Shown: positions 1 to 7,494, counted from the first letter of the stretch. The stretch is DNA of 11,489 nucleotides from CAYMDS01 sp964653195 (GCA_964653195.1 CAZZCX010000027.1:1-11489), one strand, 5' to 3'. Made by a program: numbers and translations. Notes: generated by a model from the letters alone, not told the origin.

Positions 1-2371
1 CCTTCGTTGAGTTGTCTCCAGCGCACGATCTAGGTGTAGGCATAAGATCACTGGTATAGCATCCATAAAGAATATTGTAGTCAAGAATATCAAGTCTATT
101 GTCGTTATTTGTATCTCCTGTAACTAGAGAAATAGGGGAGAGGTCAATTGTTCGACCTGCACTTATTTTTTGAATTCCTGCGAACTGGTTTTTGAGATGT
201 TGTTCGGTTTTAATCTTGACAGTGTAGTTACCTGTTGTAGCAACACCTATATTCGCTGATCCTACGAAACTTCCACTTGAAGAGGCGTAGATTATCATCG
301 CTTCAGTCGTTGCAGTCAACTGATTTTGATCGTTATAGACTTCTATAAAGCTTCTTCTTTCAGGTCTTTGAGGATTTTTATTACTGAAATCACTAGATGG
401 ATTTCTATTATCGCCACTTTTACCTATACCATGTAAAAATACCGATAGATTTAAAAATACATCCGCATTTGGATCAAATTCTGAAAGATCGGGATCGTAA
501 CTCTGTGCATTATCTGCGTTTCCGTCAGTGTGGCATATAGGGTCCCCACCGTCGATTAAGTTATTTTTGTTGTTATCTTTAGAATCTGCACATGATTCAC
601 CAACTCCGCCTTTTTCTCCATCCAGATCAGGATTATAAGAATCGGGATTTTTTGGATTCCAATCAGTGTGACAACTGGAATCAATACGATCAGTAAATCC
701 ATTTGAATCATTATCGACTCCGTCTGTGCAGTTTGTTACTTTTACATTTCCGAAATCCTTTCCTTCGCTTGGCGTGCCATTTGTTATGGTAAATTCGTGA
801 TAACCGGGATTAGATGGTGTTGTTTGTCTCCAGCCTGATTGTACGTTTTGACTTAATCTATAAGTCTTACCTGCACAAAGTCCGGTAAAATTATAATTAC
901 TACCCGTTGTTTCGAGTGTTGTCGTATTTTGGTTAAATGTACCATTTAACTCTTGTATATTTATTGACCAACCAGTCAAACCAGATTCAGATGCATCTTT
1001 TGTACCATTATTGTTTATGTCATTAAATATGAGTCCCGATACGCTACCTTTTCCTATGACTGTTGCGATATTCTGATATATGCTGTCTAAATCGGCTGAT
1101 GTTGGAGCATGATAATATTTGCCTCCTGTGTATTCAGCAGTTTCCTGCATGAAAGCTTTTCTTACTCCGTTACCAATGCCTATATTAAATAAAGTATAAC
1201 CATGAGTTGCGTGACCAGTCTTAATTGATTCAAATGCTGCATTTTCTGCAACATCTTCCGTTGCTCCACCACTAGCAGTTCTTGTCGGTCTACCATCAGT
1301 GAGAAGTACTATGGATTTATTTAGACCTGATCTGCCTCTTTCGGCAAATTCAGTGTTTGCTTTGTCAATTGCGCATTGTATACATGTACCCCATGAAAGC
1401 TCTTTTACTGCACTTATGGCTGTTTTTACAGATTCGAAATCATCTGTTAGTGGTGTTACCGTGACATTATGATCAAACGCTACCAGTGAAATTTTATTAT
1501 TTTTGTTTTGTGCAATTTTGTCTACAAATGACCTTGCTGCTTTTTTCGCCGGACCAATTTCCTGAGACATACTAAGTGATTTATCAATAACAATTATGAT
1601 ATCTGCAGCAGATGATGCGCATACGTCAGTTGATGGTGGAAACGTAGGTTCCAGAAAATCAGTTATGATGGTATCTGTAATAGGTATTGTGGGTGAAATA
1701 GTATCGGTTGGCGTAGAATCAGTTGGAGTAATTGCTTCTGTTGGAGTTGGTGGCGTTGTATATGTGACGATAAGCGTAGGTTTTCCGCTTGATGCTTCTT
1801 TTGATCGTATTACTAAGATATCGCGTCCTGAGGATGTAATTGCCAGGGACAAAAATTGTCCTTTCTCTTCGTTTACTTTATTTGTAATTAAAATATTTTT
1901 ATTGCTATTGCTTGCAGTGTTACCGAAGGTAGCAAATGCATCACCAATTGCAGGTTGAGTTTTATATGTAATTGATTCATCCCAATTATCTTCAGTCACG
2001 CTTTTAAGGCTTTGTCCGCTTGTGGATGGATCATTTACCATAATTCTTAACTTAGCATCAGCAATTTCTTTACCGGCTAATTCGGTGAGATCAAATTTGA
2101 GAAATGCAGTTTTAATTTGTGTGCTGCCATCTACCCTCATAACATTTAACGTGCCATAATTCGTGTCAGGATTTACGCTATCGACAAACGTGTCAGCGAT
2201 AGGCTCAAGTGTAATAGTGGTAGGGGTAGATGCTAGTTGTCTCAAATTTTGTTGATTTTGCAGCAGTGTAACTGTCAAAGGTAGCGCAATGAGTGCCAAG
2301 CTAAATACGCCCAAGATCATCATTTTCTTATTTTGTAAAATATGATTGTAAAAACTTTTCAGAGTATTCAT
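1..2371 (-). CDS. Dockerin-bearing CBM96/VWA/SdrB surface protein (3' end beyond window)
   Basis: The frame is open from ATG at 2371 to the left edge, giving 790 residues with the C-terminus missing. Domains in order: a hydrophobic signal or anchor segment (about 19-37); a CBM96/DNRLRE-like domain (about 52-206, with ADTFVDSVNPDTNYGT); a Thr/Pro-rich linker (206-248); a VWA domain with MIDAS residues D263-x-S-x-S, T329 and D359; an SdrD-B/Cna-B-like domain from about 442 (FNDINNNGTKDASESGL); two Cys/Asp-rich putative calcium repeats starting at C548 and C594; a beta-rich domain (about 637-750); and a dockerin-type calcium loop at 753-764 (DTNNDNRLDILD). A second dockerin half is expected past the edge. 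The start lies 6 bases after the cohesin gene stop, with no Shine-Dalgarno, so the two are probably co-transcribed. The likely role is an exported adhesin held by the neighbouring cohesin; the ligand is unknown. The domain calls are strong, the function is inferred. Confidence 0.88.
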   Translation of the reverse strand, partial: MNTLKSFYNHILQNKKMMILGVFSLALIALPLTVTLLQNQQNLRQLASTPTTITLEPIADTFVDSVNPDTNYGTLNVMRVDGSTQIKTAFLKFDLTELAGKEIADAKLRIMVNDPSTSGQSLKSVTEDNWDESITYKTQPAIGDAFATFGNTASNSNKNILITNKVNEEKGQFLSLAITSSGRDILVIRSKEASSGKPTLIVTYTTPPTPTEAITPTDSTPTDTISPTIPITDTIITDFLEPTFPPSTDVCASSAADIIIVIDKSLSMSQEIGPAKKAARSFVDKIAQNKNNKISLVAFDHNVTVTPLTDDFESVKTAISAVKELSWGTCIQCAIDKANTEFAERGRSGLNKSIVLLTDGRPTRTASGGATEDVAENAAFESIKTGHATHGYTLFNIGIGNGVRKAFMQETAEYTGGKYYHAPTSADLDSIYQNIATVIGKGSVSGLIFNDINNNGTKDASESGLTGWSINIQELNGTFNQNTTTLETTGSNYNFTGLCAGKTYRLSQNVQSGWRQTTPSNPGYHEFTITNGTPSEGKDFGNVKVTNCTDGVDNDSNGFTDRIDSSCHTDWNPKNPDSYNPDLDGEKGGVGESCADSKDNNKNNLIDGGDPICHTDGNADNAQSYDPDLSEFDPNADVFLNLSVFLHGIGKSGDNRNPSSDFSNKNPQRPERRSFIEVYNDQNQLTATTEAMIIYASSSGSFVGSANIGVATTGNYTVKIKTEQHLKNQFAGIQKISAGRTIDLSPISLVTGDTNNDNRLDILDYNILYGCYTSDLMPTPRSCAGDNSTK

Positions 2372-2377
2372 GTTAAA

Positions 2378-3031
2378 TTATTTTTTTAGTTCGATAACAG
2401 TATCAGTGGTTGATTTTAGTACGCTTTCTTCTATACCTGTTGCCGTAACTATGCTTTTAGAATTTTCAGTAGTAGAAAAGTTTATCTCAGTTGAAGGGAG
2501 AGTAGTGTTTCTAACTTTTGAGAAAGTTATTTGTGCAACAGTTCCACCTCCTGAGATTGGACTTTGAGCAGGACTAATACCTATCATATATGTGATTCTT
2601 CCGTTTTCTTTGTCGATTCTTTTCATAAGTTCGACAGCGCTAGTAAAAAAAGGGCCCGGTTTTATGGCAACATTATTTATTGCTTTAGTATCAAATTGGA
2701 GCTCTAATTGAACCGCAGTAACTTCATTTCCTCCTGTCTCTATATTTACATCAATTGTACCGTTACCGCTTGCATCAAGAGTTAGAGGGTTTGGCAGAAG
2801 TGAAAGTGCAGATTGCGCGAGGGGAGATATGTCTGCTGTTGGAGTTTGCTTTTCAGATGAGACTGGAGGTTTAGTTGTTGTTTTTGTTTGCGAATTTAGA
2901 AAGATAGTCACTGCTCCCATAATTAAAATTATCGCTATAAGAGGTAGGGCTATCTTTTCCATTCCAGGCTTGTTTTTTTTAGGAGTAGGATTTGATGTAG
3001 GGCTTTGAGAAGGCTCAAGATTATCTTGCAT
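2378..3031 (-). CDS. Membrane-anchored single-cohesin protein
   Basis: This 217-residue protein has a short Pro/Lys-rich cytoplasmic N-terminus, one transmembrane helix (about 27-46), a Thr/Pro/Ser-rich spacer (47-70) and one cohesin-type beta-sandwich (about 78-217). Cohesin-like features are the VQLELQFDTKAINNVAI segment, matching the family pattern of a beta strand followed by 'yDp..l', and GGGTVAQITFSKV, matching the 'GsGtla.itF' strand. Cohesins bind dockerins through calcium-dependent contacts. The next gene downstream, 6 bases away, encodes a dockerin-like loop, so a receptor-ligand pair is the simplest reading. There is no catalytic module and no LPXTG signal, so the helix itself would tether the domain outside the cell. 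The start ATG lies 8 bases after a good -10 box. The cohesin call comes from pattern recognition and should be confirmed by profile search. Confidence 0.8.
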   Translation of the reverse strand: MQDNLEPSQSPTSNPTPKKNKPGMEKIALPLIAIILIMGAVTIFLNSQTKTTTKPPVSSEKQTPTADISPLAQSALSLLPNPLTLDASGNGTIDVNIETGGNEVTAVQLELQFDTKAINNVAIKPGPFFTSAVELMKRIDKENGRITYMIGISPAQSPISGGGTVAQITFSKVRNTTLPSTEINFSTTENSKSIVTATGIEESVLKSTTDTVIELKK

Positions 3032-3039
3032 ATTATTTG

Positions 3040-3069
3040 ATTATGAGGTTATAAAAACATGTTTGTCAA
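3040..3069 (-). promoter_or_regulatory. Promoter of cohesin-dockerin gene pair, probably leaderless
   Basis: On the minus strand TTGACA (3069-3064) is followed by an 18-base spacer and CATAAT (3045-3040), one mismatch from the -10 consensus. The cohesin ATG begins 8 bases after the -10 box, so transcription would start at or next to the initiator codon. There is no room for a Shine-Dalgarno sequence. Confidence 0.6.
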
Positions 3070-3095
3070 TATCTATTGATAAGTTACAGTAATTT

Positions 3096-3116
3096 TAATA
3101 ATTATAGATATTATTA
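3096..3116. repeat. AT-only inverted repeat at end of the 967-residue VWA gene
   Basis: Two perfect 7-base arms (TAATAAT at 3096-3102, ATTATTA at 3110-3116) flank a 7-base loop and include the stop codon of the upstream surface-protein gene. It has no G/C pairs and no T-tract follows on the minus strand, so as a terminator it would be weak. The separate promoter just downstream still suggests some transcriptional separation here. Confidence 0.3.
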
Positions 3117-6100
3117 TGGAGCCTCTTCGCTGTAAATTAATCCTTTGCGTTTTATTATATTTGGAGAATTGATGATAAAATCAAGCCTCTCGATTAGTCT
3201 AATTGAAGGAAAATTATAATTATTATTACAAAGATCACGTTTATTTATAAATATTCCGTTATCAATCTCAGCATTTACAAATATTGACCCTTCAACTGTT
3301 AGCATTTTATCATTTGAAACGGTACAATTATCAATTCCATCGATAATGAAGTTTTTGTCTGCGCTATAAATACCCTGAAGATTTGATGAAGCAGTGCAGC
3401 TGGGAATTGATCCGACACTTGAGTCAATTGTGATATTGCCTGATGTAGTAAATATTGCAGTCGAGCTTCTGGGTACTGTAATATTGCCTGAAACAGTAAG
3501 ATCACCATTTATAAGGAAAATGTAGTTTCTATTAGCTGGAAAACTGTATGCATTTAAATTTAGATTTTCGGATACAAGGTATGCTCCGCTTGGTAAATCA
3601 GTTGTTAAGTCACAACTATTTAAATTACAAACCAAATTTTTTAATTCTACACCCGATTTATCGATATTGCCAAGAATTGAGAGATAAGAAGTAGTAAGAC
3701 GCTCTCGAATAGTTCTATATACCTGAGGAAAGCTTTCTCCCCCGACAAGCCAACCTGATTCTGATGATTTACCTTTTCCGAATTCTGCTTTTTCATCTCC
3801 TGTATAGATAATTCCTGCAGAAGAGGAAGCATTTGGAATAGATGTAAATGCACCAGAACACGAGGGATTTGAGGGAACAAAATTCGTAAATCCTTTATCA
3901 ATTCTCATATTCATTCCCTGAGTTTGTATCCAGGGAATTGCATCTGTGATAGCTAAATTGAGATTTATTATATTACCGATTGCATCACATGATGCGCCTG
4001 TGGTGAAATCTGTAACACATCCAGGGCCAACGGTGAAGTTATATGTAGGAGGAAGGCCGTTTTTCGGGTGAATAAGTATATAGCCTTTAGGTAAATTGCC
4101 AAAGGAAACAGTATAAGTGCCTGGTGTGAGTCCTATTATTTCATATGTCCCATTTAAAGAATTTATATTTACAGATCCGCTATTTGATGTAATCGTAATG
4201 GGACCTTTATATGTAGTTTCACCAGGATCTAATTTACTGTTTTTATTTATGTCATTTATAATAGAACCTGCAGCGCGGAAGCCTTTTACGACGCCGAAGT
4301 TTTTATTATTGATAGCTTTTCCATCTTTTAACGTAACATTATAATATGATGGATTTATAGGTGAAGTTAGAAGCCAATATAGTTGCATTACAGCATCAAG
4401 TTGATAGGTTCCGTCGCATAGCCCCGTAAATGTATATACTCCATTATTTTGCGTTTTCTCGATTAGTGGGTTGATCAGGCCATTTCCGGACAGTTGTGCA
4501 TCCCAGCCGGAGAGTTTGGCTTCGTTTGTCGCTCTTATTCCATTTCGGTCCATATCTTCAAAAAACATTCCCGATATTACTCCTACTCCGATTCCGATTG
4601 CATCTCTGATTTCACCGTATATATCCGGTAGTGATGCTATGTTTGGGGATTTGAAATATTTACCATCGGTTGCATCTGCAATAGCCTGCAAAAATGCATC
4701 TGGTGCGCCATTAGGGAAATTGCCGTTTCCACCTGTACCATATCCTACATTCATATATATAATGTTATCTCTTTCATGTGCTGCGACTATTTCCTCATAT
4801 GTTGCCTGCATAGCGTAGTTATAATTATTGCCTGTTTTGAATTTAGGCTTGTCGAGATTTCCTTCAATTTGATTTGCCTTACCATCAGTAATAAGAATTA
4901 CAAATTTTTTAGTGTTTGGACGACTGCGGTCATGCAGTTCTTCGTCAGCCAAGTGCGCAGCGCATTGAATACATGTACCAAGGCCTTTTACGGATTGGTC
5001 TACCTTGCTTTTCAGATTTTGAATATGTGAATTACCTAAGCCTAACTTGTGAAGTGTCGTATTTGCTTCACTATTGAATGTGACTAAGCCGATACGGTTG
5101 TGAACATTTGCTGAAAGCTGGTCAATAAGAAATTTTGCAGCATTTTTGGCTGGGATTATATCGCTTCCTCCGTACATACTGGCTGATGTATCTAGTGCAA
5201 TTATTATTTCAGAGGCTTCATATGTACAAAGACCCGGAACAAATGGAGGTTCAGTTGGAGCAGGAGTAGGTATAACCCGAGGCCTTGTAGGATCGTATAT
5301 AATTTCTAGTTCCGGACCGCGATTATCATTGGAATTATAACCTTTTTCGCGCGAATAGTAACCTAGATTTCCATTATAGTCAATTTCGGTTATGCCATCT
5401 CCATCATTATCTTGAGTACGTCGCCGAGTTAAGTAATCTGATGCTATTTGAATTGAGAATTTTTTGCCCTGATTTTTTAATAAGGCTGTCGTCAAATCAG
5501 TAACAGGATTATCATTCCATGCAGCACCATCATTATCGTCGTTAGGATTATCCCTTGTAACCTGTACAGTTGCTAAGGTTTGGATGAAATCGGGTTTGTT
5601 ATTATAATTTATTGTCGATTCCTGCCAAACTGAATCAATATCTACCACATCCATTATTTTAACTTTCCCTTTATAACCTCCATGATCATGTACGCTCAAG
5701 CGGAGGTTCGCACTCTCAATGTGATAGTTCCAGTAAGGAGAATCGTCAAATCTGATAAAGCTATAACTTTTTACATCACTATTGTTATCGGGATTACCAT
5801 CCCGTATTTTCAGAAGATTTGATGTACCGAAATTGGTATCAGGATCATCTGAATCTACATAAGCATCAGCTTCTGGATAGAGAATAACAGTTTGTAGGTT
5901 TGCTGCCTGGAGGACTTTTTTTTCATTTGGATTATCTGTAAATAATTGGGAAAACAATAGAAAACCCGGCAAAGCCAGCAATAATAGAANNNNNNNNNNN
6001 NNNNNNNNNNNNNNNNNNNNNNNNNNNNNNNNNNNNNNNNNNNNNNNNNNNNNNNNNNNNNNNNNNNNNNNNNNNNNNNNNNNNNNNNNTCTGTAAATAA

Positions 6101-6172
6101 TTGGGAAAACAATAGAAAACCCGGCAAAGCCAGCAATAATAGAATTCCGACAGAAAGAGCAACATTTCTCAT
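3114..6172 (-). CDS. Exported CBM96/VWA/double-SdrB surface protein (967 aa once false gap is closed)
   Basis: Collapsing the duplicated 55 bases around the N run at 5990-6089 gives one continuous frame from ATG at 6172, starting MRNVALSVGILLLLALPG, a clear signal peptide or anchor. Domains in 967-residue numbering: a CBM96/DNRLRE-like domain (about 42-242, DDPDTNFGTSNLL) containing an acidic DNDGDG loop near 203-208; a Pro-rich linker (243-262); a VWA domain (about 270-477) with complete MIDAS residues D276-x-S278-x-S280, T348 and D378; two SdrD-B/Cna-B-like domains from about 480 (FFEDMDRNG) and 582 (INDINKNSKLDPGE); and a 290-residue beta-strand-rich tail with Gly/Asn/Ile repeats resembling a beta-helix, ending SEEAP. 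It is a paralogue of the dockerin-bearing protein but has no dockerin. It is probably a cell-surface adhesin; the ligand is unknown. No Shine-Dalgarno is seen. Confidence 0.85.
5935..6144. other. Assembly gap with 55-bp duplicated flanks
   Basis: The 55 bases at 5935-5989 are repeated exactly at 6090-6144 on either side of 100 N. The duplicate lies inside the signal-peptide codons of the surface-protein gene, and reading through only one copy restores the frame. This looks like two contigs overlapping by one k-mer that were scaffolded with a fixed 100-N spacer instead of being merged. Confidence 0.9.
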
Positions 6173-6208
6173 TTTTATAGTAATCAATCAGTTAAGATTA
6201 TTACCCTT

Positions 6209-6238
6209 AGCATATGTTTTTTTTGATCTTGGTGTCAA
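6209..6238 (-). promoter_or_regulatory. Possible promoter of the 967-residue VWA gene
   Basis: On the minus strand TTGACA (6238-6233), an 18-base spacer and TATGCT (6214-6209) precede the gene. This predicts a leader of about 30 bases before ATG 6172, unlike the leaderless arrangement of the other promoters here. The -10 match is only partial (4 of 6). Confidence 0.4.
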
Positions 6239-6266
6239 TGCGTGTATTTTATTCAAAAAGCCTTTT

Positions 6267-6275
6267 TGCTATACT
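6267..6275 (+). promoter_or_regulatory. Extended -10 promoter of dcd, probably leaderless
   Basis: TGCTATACT at 6267-6275 is an extended -10 element (TGn plus TATACT). No good -35 is present, as is common with extended -10 promoters. The dcd ATG at 6284 follows after exactly 8 bases, so the transcript should begin at or within 2 bases of the start codon. Confidence 0.55.
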
Positions 6276-6283
6276 TTCAAAAT

Positions 6284-6874
6284 ATGGTGTTATCAGATAA
6301 GGATATAAAAAAAGCTATCAGAGATAAAGTACTACAAGTTAAATCTCCTTTTGAAATTCCTTTTCAGCCTTCTTCAATTGATTTACATCTTTCAAAAAAT
6401 ATCATGACTTTTGCGAGAAGACGTGCGAAAGATTTCGTGATAGATACGAAAAAGCCTGTGGATTCTTATGTAGAGTTGGAAGTTATAGATAAGCAAAAAG
6501 GTACGGTGATTCATCCCAGGGAATTTTTCTTAGGTGTGACAACAGAATGGTTTTTACTATCAAACAATATACTTGCAAATGTTGAAGGAAAAAGTAGTCT
6601 TGGAAGATTGGGACTTGTAATTCATGCTACAGCAGGATTTATCGATCCAGGCTTTGAAGGTCATATAACACTTGAGATTACCAATCTTACAGATCTGCCT
6701 ATTATCTTATACCCCGATATGCCTATAGCTCAGATTCGTTTTTCATTATTAAGCTCTCCTTCAATTCATATGTATGGTGAAAAAAAACTAGGAAGTAAAG
6801 GTTATAAAAATCCATATAGCCGGAATCCAAAGCCTATCGCCAGTCAGTATTGGAAAAACCTAATTGGTCTATAA
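6284..6874 (+). CDS. dcd: dCTP deaminase, possibly bifunctional dCTP deaminase/dUTPase
   Basis: This 196-residue protein deaminates dCTP, supplying uracil deoxynucleotides for dTMP synthesis. The family core is GKSSLGRLG (102-110) followed by HATAGFIDPGFEGHITLEITN (split here as HATAGFIDPG 114-123 and FEGHITLEITN 124-134), with the catalytic Glu at 131, then LPIILYPDMPIAQ. The TAGFIDPGFEGHITLE type of core resembles the bifunctional enzymes of Mycobacterium tuberculosis and Methanocaldococcus, which convert dCTP directly to dUMP, more than the monofunctional E. coli enzyme (THRIDPGW type). Bifunctionality is an inference. A GTG in frame at 6242 would add 14 residues but lies upstream of the -10 box, so ATG 6284 is preferred. 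thyA follows after 78 bases with its own promoter. Confidence 0.93.
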   Translation: MVLSDKDIKKAIRDKVLQVKSPFEIPFQPSSIDLHLSKNIMTFARRRAKDFVIDTKKPVDSYVELEVIDKQKGTVIHPREFFLGVTTEWFLLSNNILANVEGKSSLGRLGLVIHATAGFIDPGFEGHITLEITNLTDLPIILYPDMPIAQIRFSLLSSPSIHMYGEKKLGSKGYKNPYSRNPKPIASQYWKNLIGL

Positions 6875-6914
6875 ATTCAAGTAAATCACATAATAATAAT
6901 TTTATTTTTGATTG

Positions 6915-6944
6915 TTGACGATATCAATATATTTAATATATAAA
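6915..6944 (+). promoter_or_regulatory. Promoter of thyA-folA, probably leaderless
   Basis: TTGACG (6915-6920), an 18-base spacer and TATAAA (6939-6944) precede the thyA ATG at 6953 by exactly 8 bases. Spacer and start distance are the same as for the cohesin promoter. No Shine-Dalgarno is present. Confidence 0.6.
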
Positions 6945-6952
6945 ACGAAATA

Positions 6953-7492
6953 ATGGTGACAACTGAAAAAGCCTATCTTGACCTACTTCGTGAGATTTTG
7001 AATACAGGATGTTTCAAAGACGATCGGACGAAAACCGGTACGAAAAGTGTTTTTGGAAGACAAATCCGTTTCGATTTATCTAAGGGATTTCCGTTATTAA
7101 CTACAAAAAAAGTATTTCTTCGTGGAATAATTCATGAACTTTTGTGGTTTCTAAAAGGGGAGTCTAATATAAAATATTTAGTTGATAATAACGTACACAT
7201 TTGGGATGAATGGCCGTATAAGTACTACATGCAAAGGGTAGAGGGCAAAGGGCAAAGNNNNNNNNNNNNNNNNNNNNNNNNNNNNNNNNNNNNNNNNNNN
7301 NNNNNNNNNNNNNNNNNNNNNNNNNNNNNNNNNNNNNNNNNNNNNNNNNNNNNNNNNGGAAGAAAACCGAGAAAACTTCCTGTTATGAAGATAAATCCGC
7401 ACATAAAAGATATTTTTAAATTTAAATTTGAAGATTTTACTTTAGAAAATTATAACCCGCATCCTCCTATAAAAGCTCCTGTAGCTGTTTAA
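6953..7492 (+). CDS. thyA: Thymidylate synthase, interrupted by an assembly gap
   Basis: It makes dTMP from dUMP, with methylenetetrahydrofolate as carbon donor and reductant. The N-terminal 101 residues match ThyA: DDRTKTGT (23-30, with phosphate-binding Arg25), FPLLTTKK, IIHELLWFLKGESNI and NNVHIWDEWPY. After the 100 N the C-terminal end is unmistakable (PRKLPVMKINP, FKFEDFTLENYNPHPPIKAPVAV, shortened here to its ends FKFEDF and IKAPVAV). By comparison with 264-residue E. coli ThyA roughly 110-130 residues are absent, including the catalytic Cys, so the true gap must be about 330-390 bases, not 100. The left gap edge lies in a heptamer repeat encoding QRVEGKGQ just after the WDEW segment, where long-form ThyAs vary. 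It should not be called a pseudogene on this evidence. folA starts 2 bases after the stop. Confidence 0.93.
   Translation: MVTTEKAYLDLLREILNTGCFKDDRTKTGTKSVFGRQIRFDLSKGFPLLTTKKVFLRGIIHELLWFLKGESNIKYLVDNNVHIWDEWPYKYYMQRVEGKGQXXXXXXXXXXXXXXXXXXXXXXXXXXXXXXXXXXGRKPRKLPVMKINPHIKDIFKFKFEDFTLENYNPHPPIKAPVAV
7231..7257 (+). repeat. Heptanucleotide tandem array inside thyA, truncated by gap
   Basis: Four successive 7-base units are visible: GCAAAGG, GTAGAGG, GCAAAGG and GCAAAG followed by N. They are read in frame as part of ThyA. The array runs into the contig end, which suggests that its repetitiveness broke the assembly. Confidence 0.65.
7258..7357. other. Assembly gap (100 N placeholder) within thyA
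   Basis: The run is exactly 100 N, the same length as the other two gaps. Family length implies that about 330-390 bases are really missing. The flanks share no obvious overlap. Confidence 0.95.
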
Positions 7493-7494
7493 TT

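Noticed and set aside
1596..1958. Plus-strand open frame of 120 codons
   Set aside because: It is antisense to the VWA and linker codons of the dockerin-bearing gene; its Val/Ser/Gly repetition is the complement of the Thr/Pro linker. The plus-strand frames at 2370-2567 and 4117-5340 are likewise shadows of the minus-strand genes.
3096..3116. Rho-independent terminator
   Set aside because: The stem is only A-T pairs and lacks a following T-tract on the transcribed strand, so it is recorded only as an inverted repeat.
5979..5981. TTG as start of the large VWA protein
   Set aside because: It lies inside the hydrophobic core and exists as a start only because of the false gap. Merging the duplicated flanks leads to ATG 6172. 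A TTG at 6187 in the same frame is less likely than that ATG.
1..6172. Cellulosome or polysaccharide-degradation locus
   Set aside because: Cohesin, dockerin and CBM-like domains are present, but there is no glycoside hydrolase, esterase or multi-cohesin scaffoldin. VWA and SdrB domains point to adhesion.
6242..6283. Upstream GTG start for dcd
   Set aside because: It precedes the extended -10 box, and the added residues do not resemble the Dcd N-terminus, which begins MVLSDKDI.
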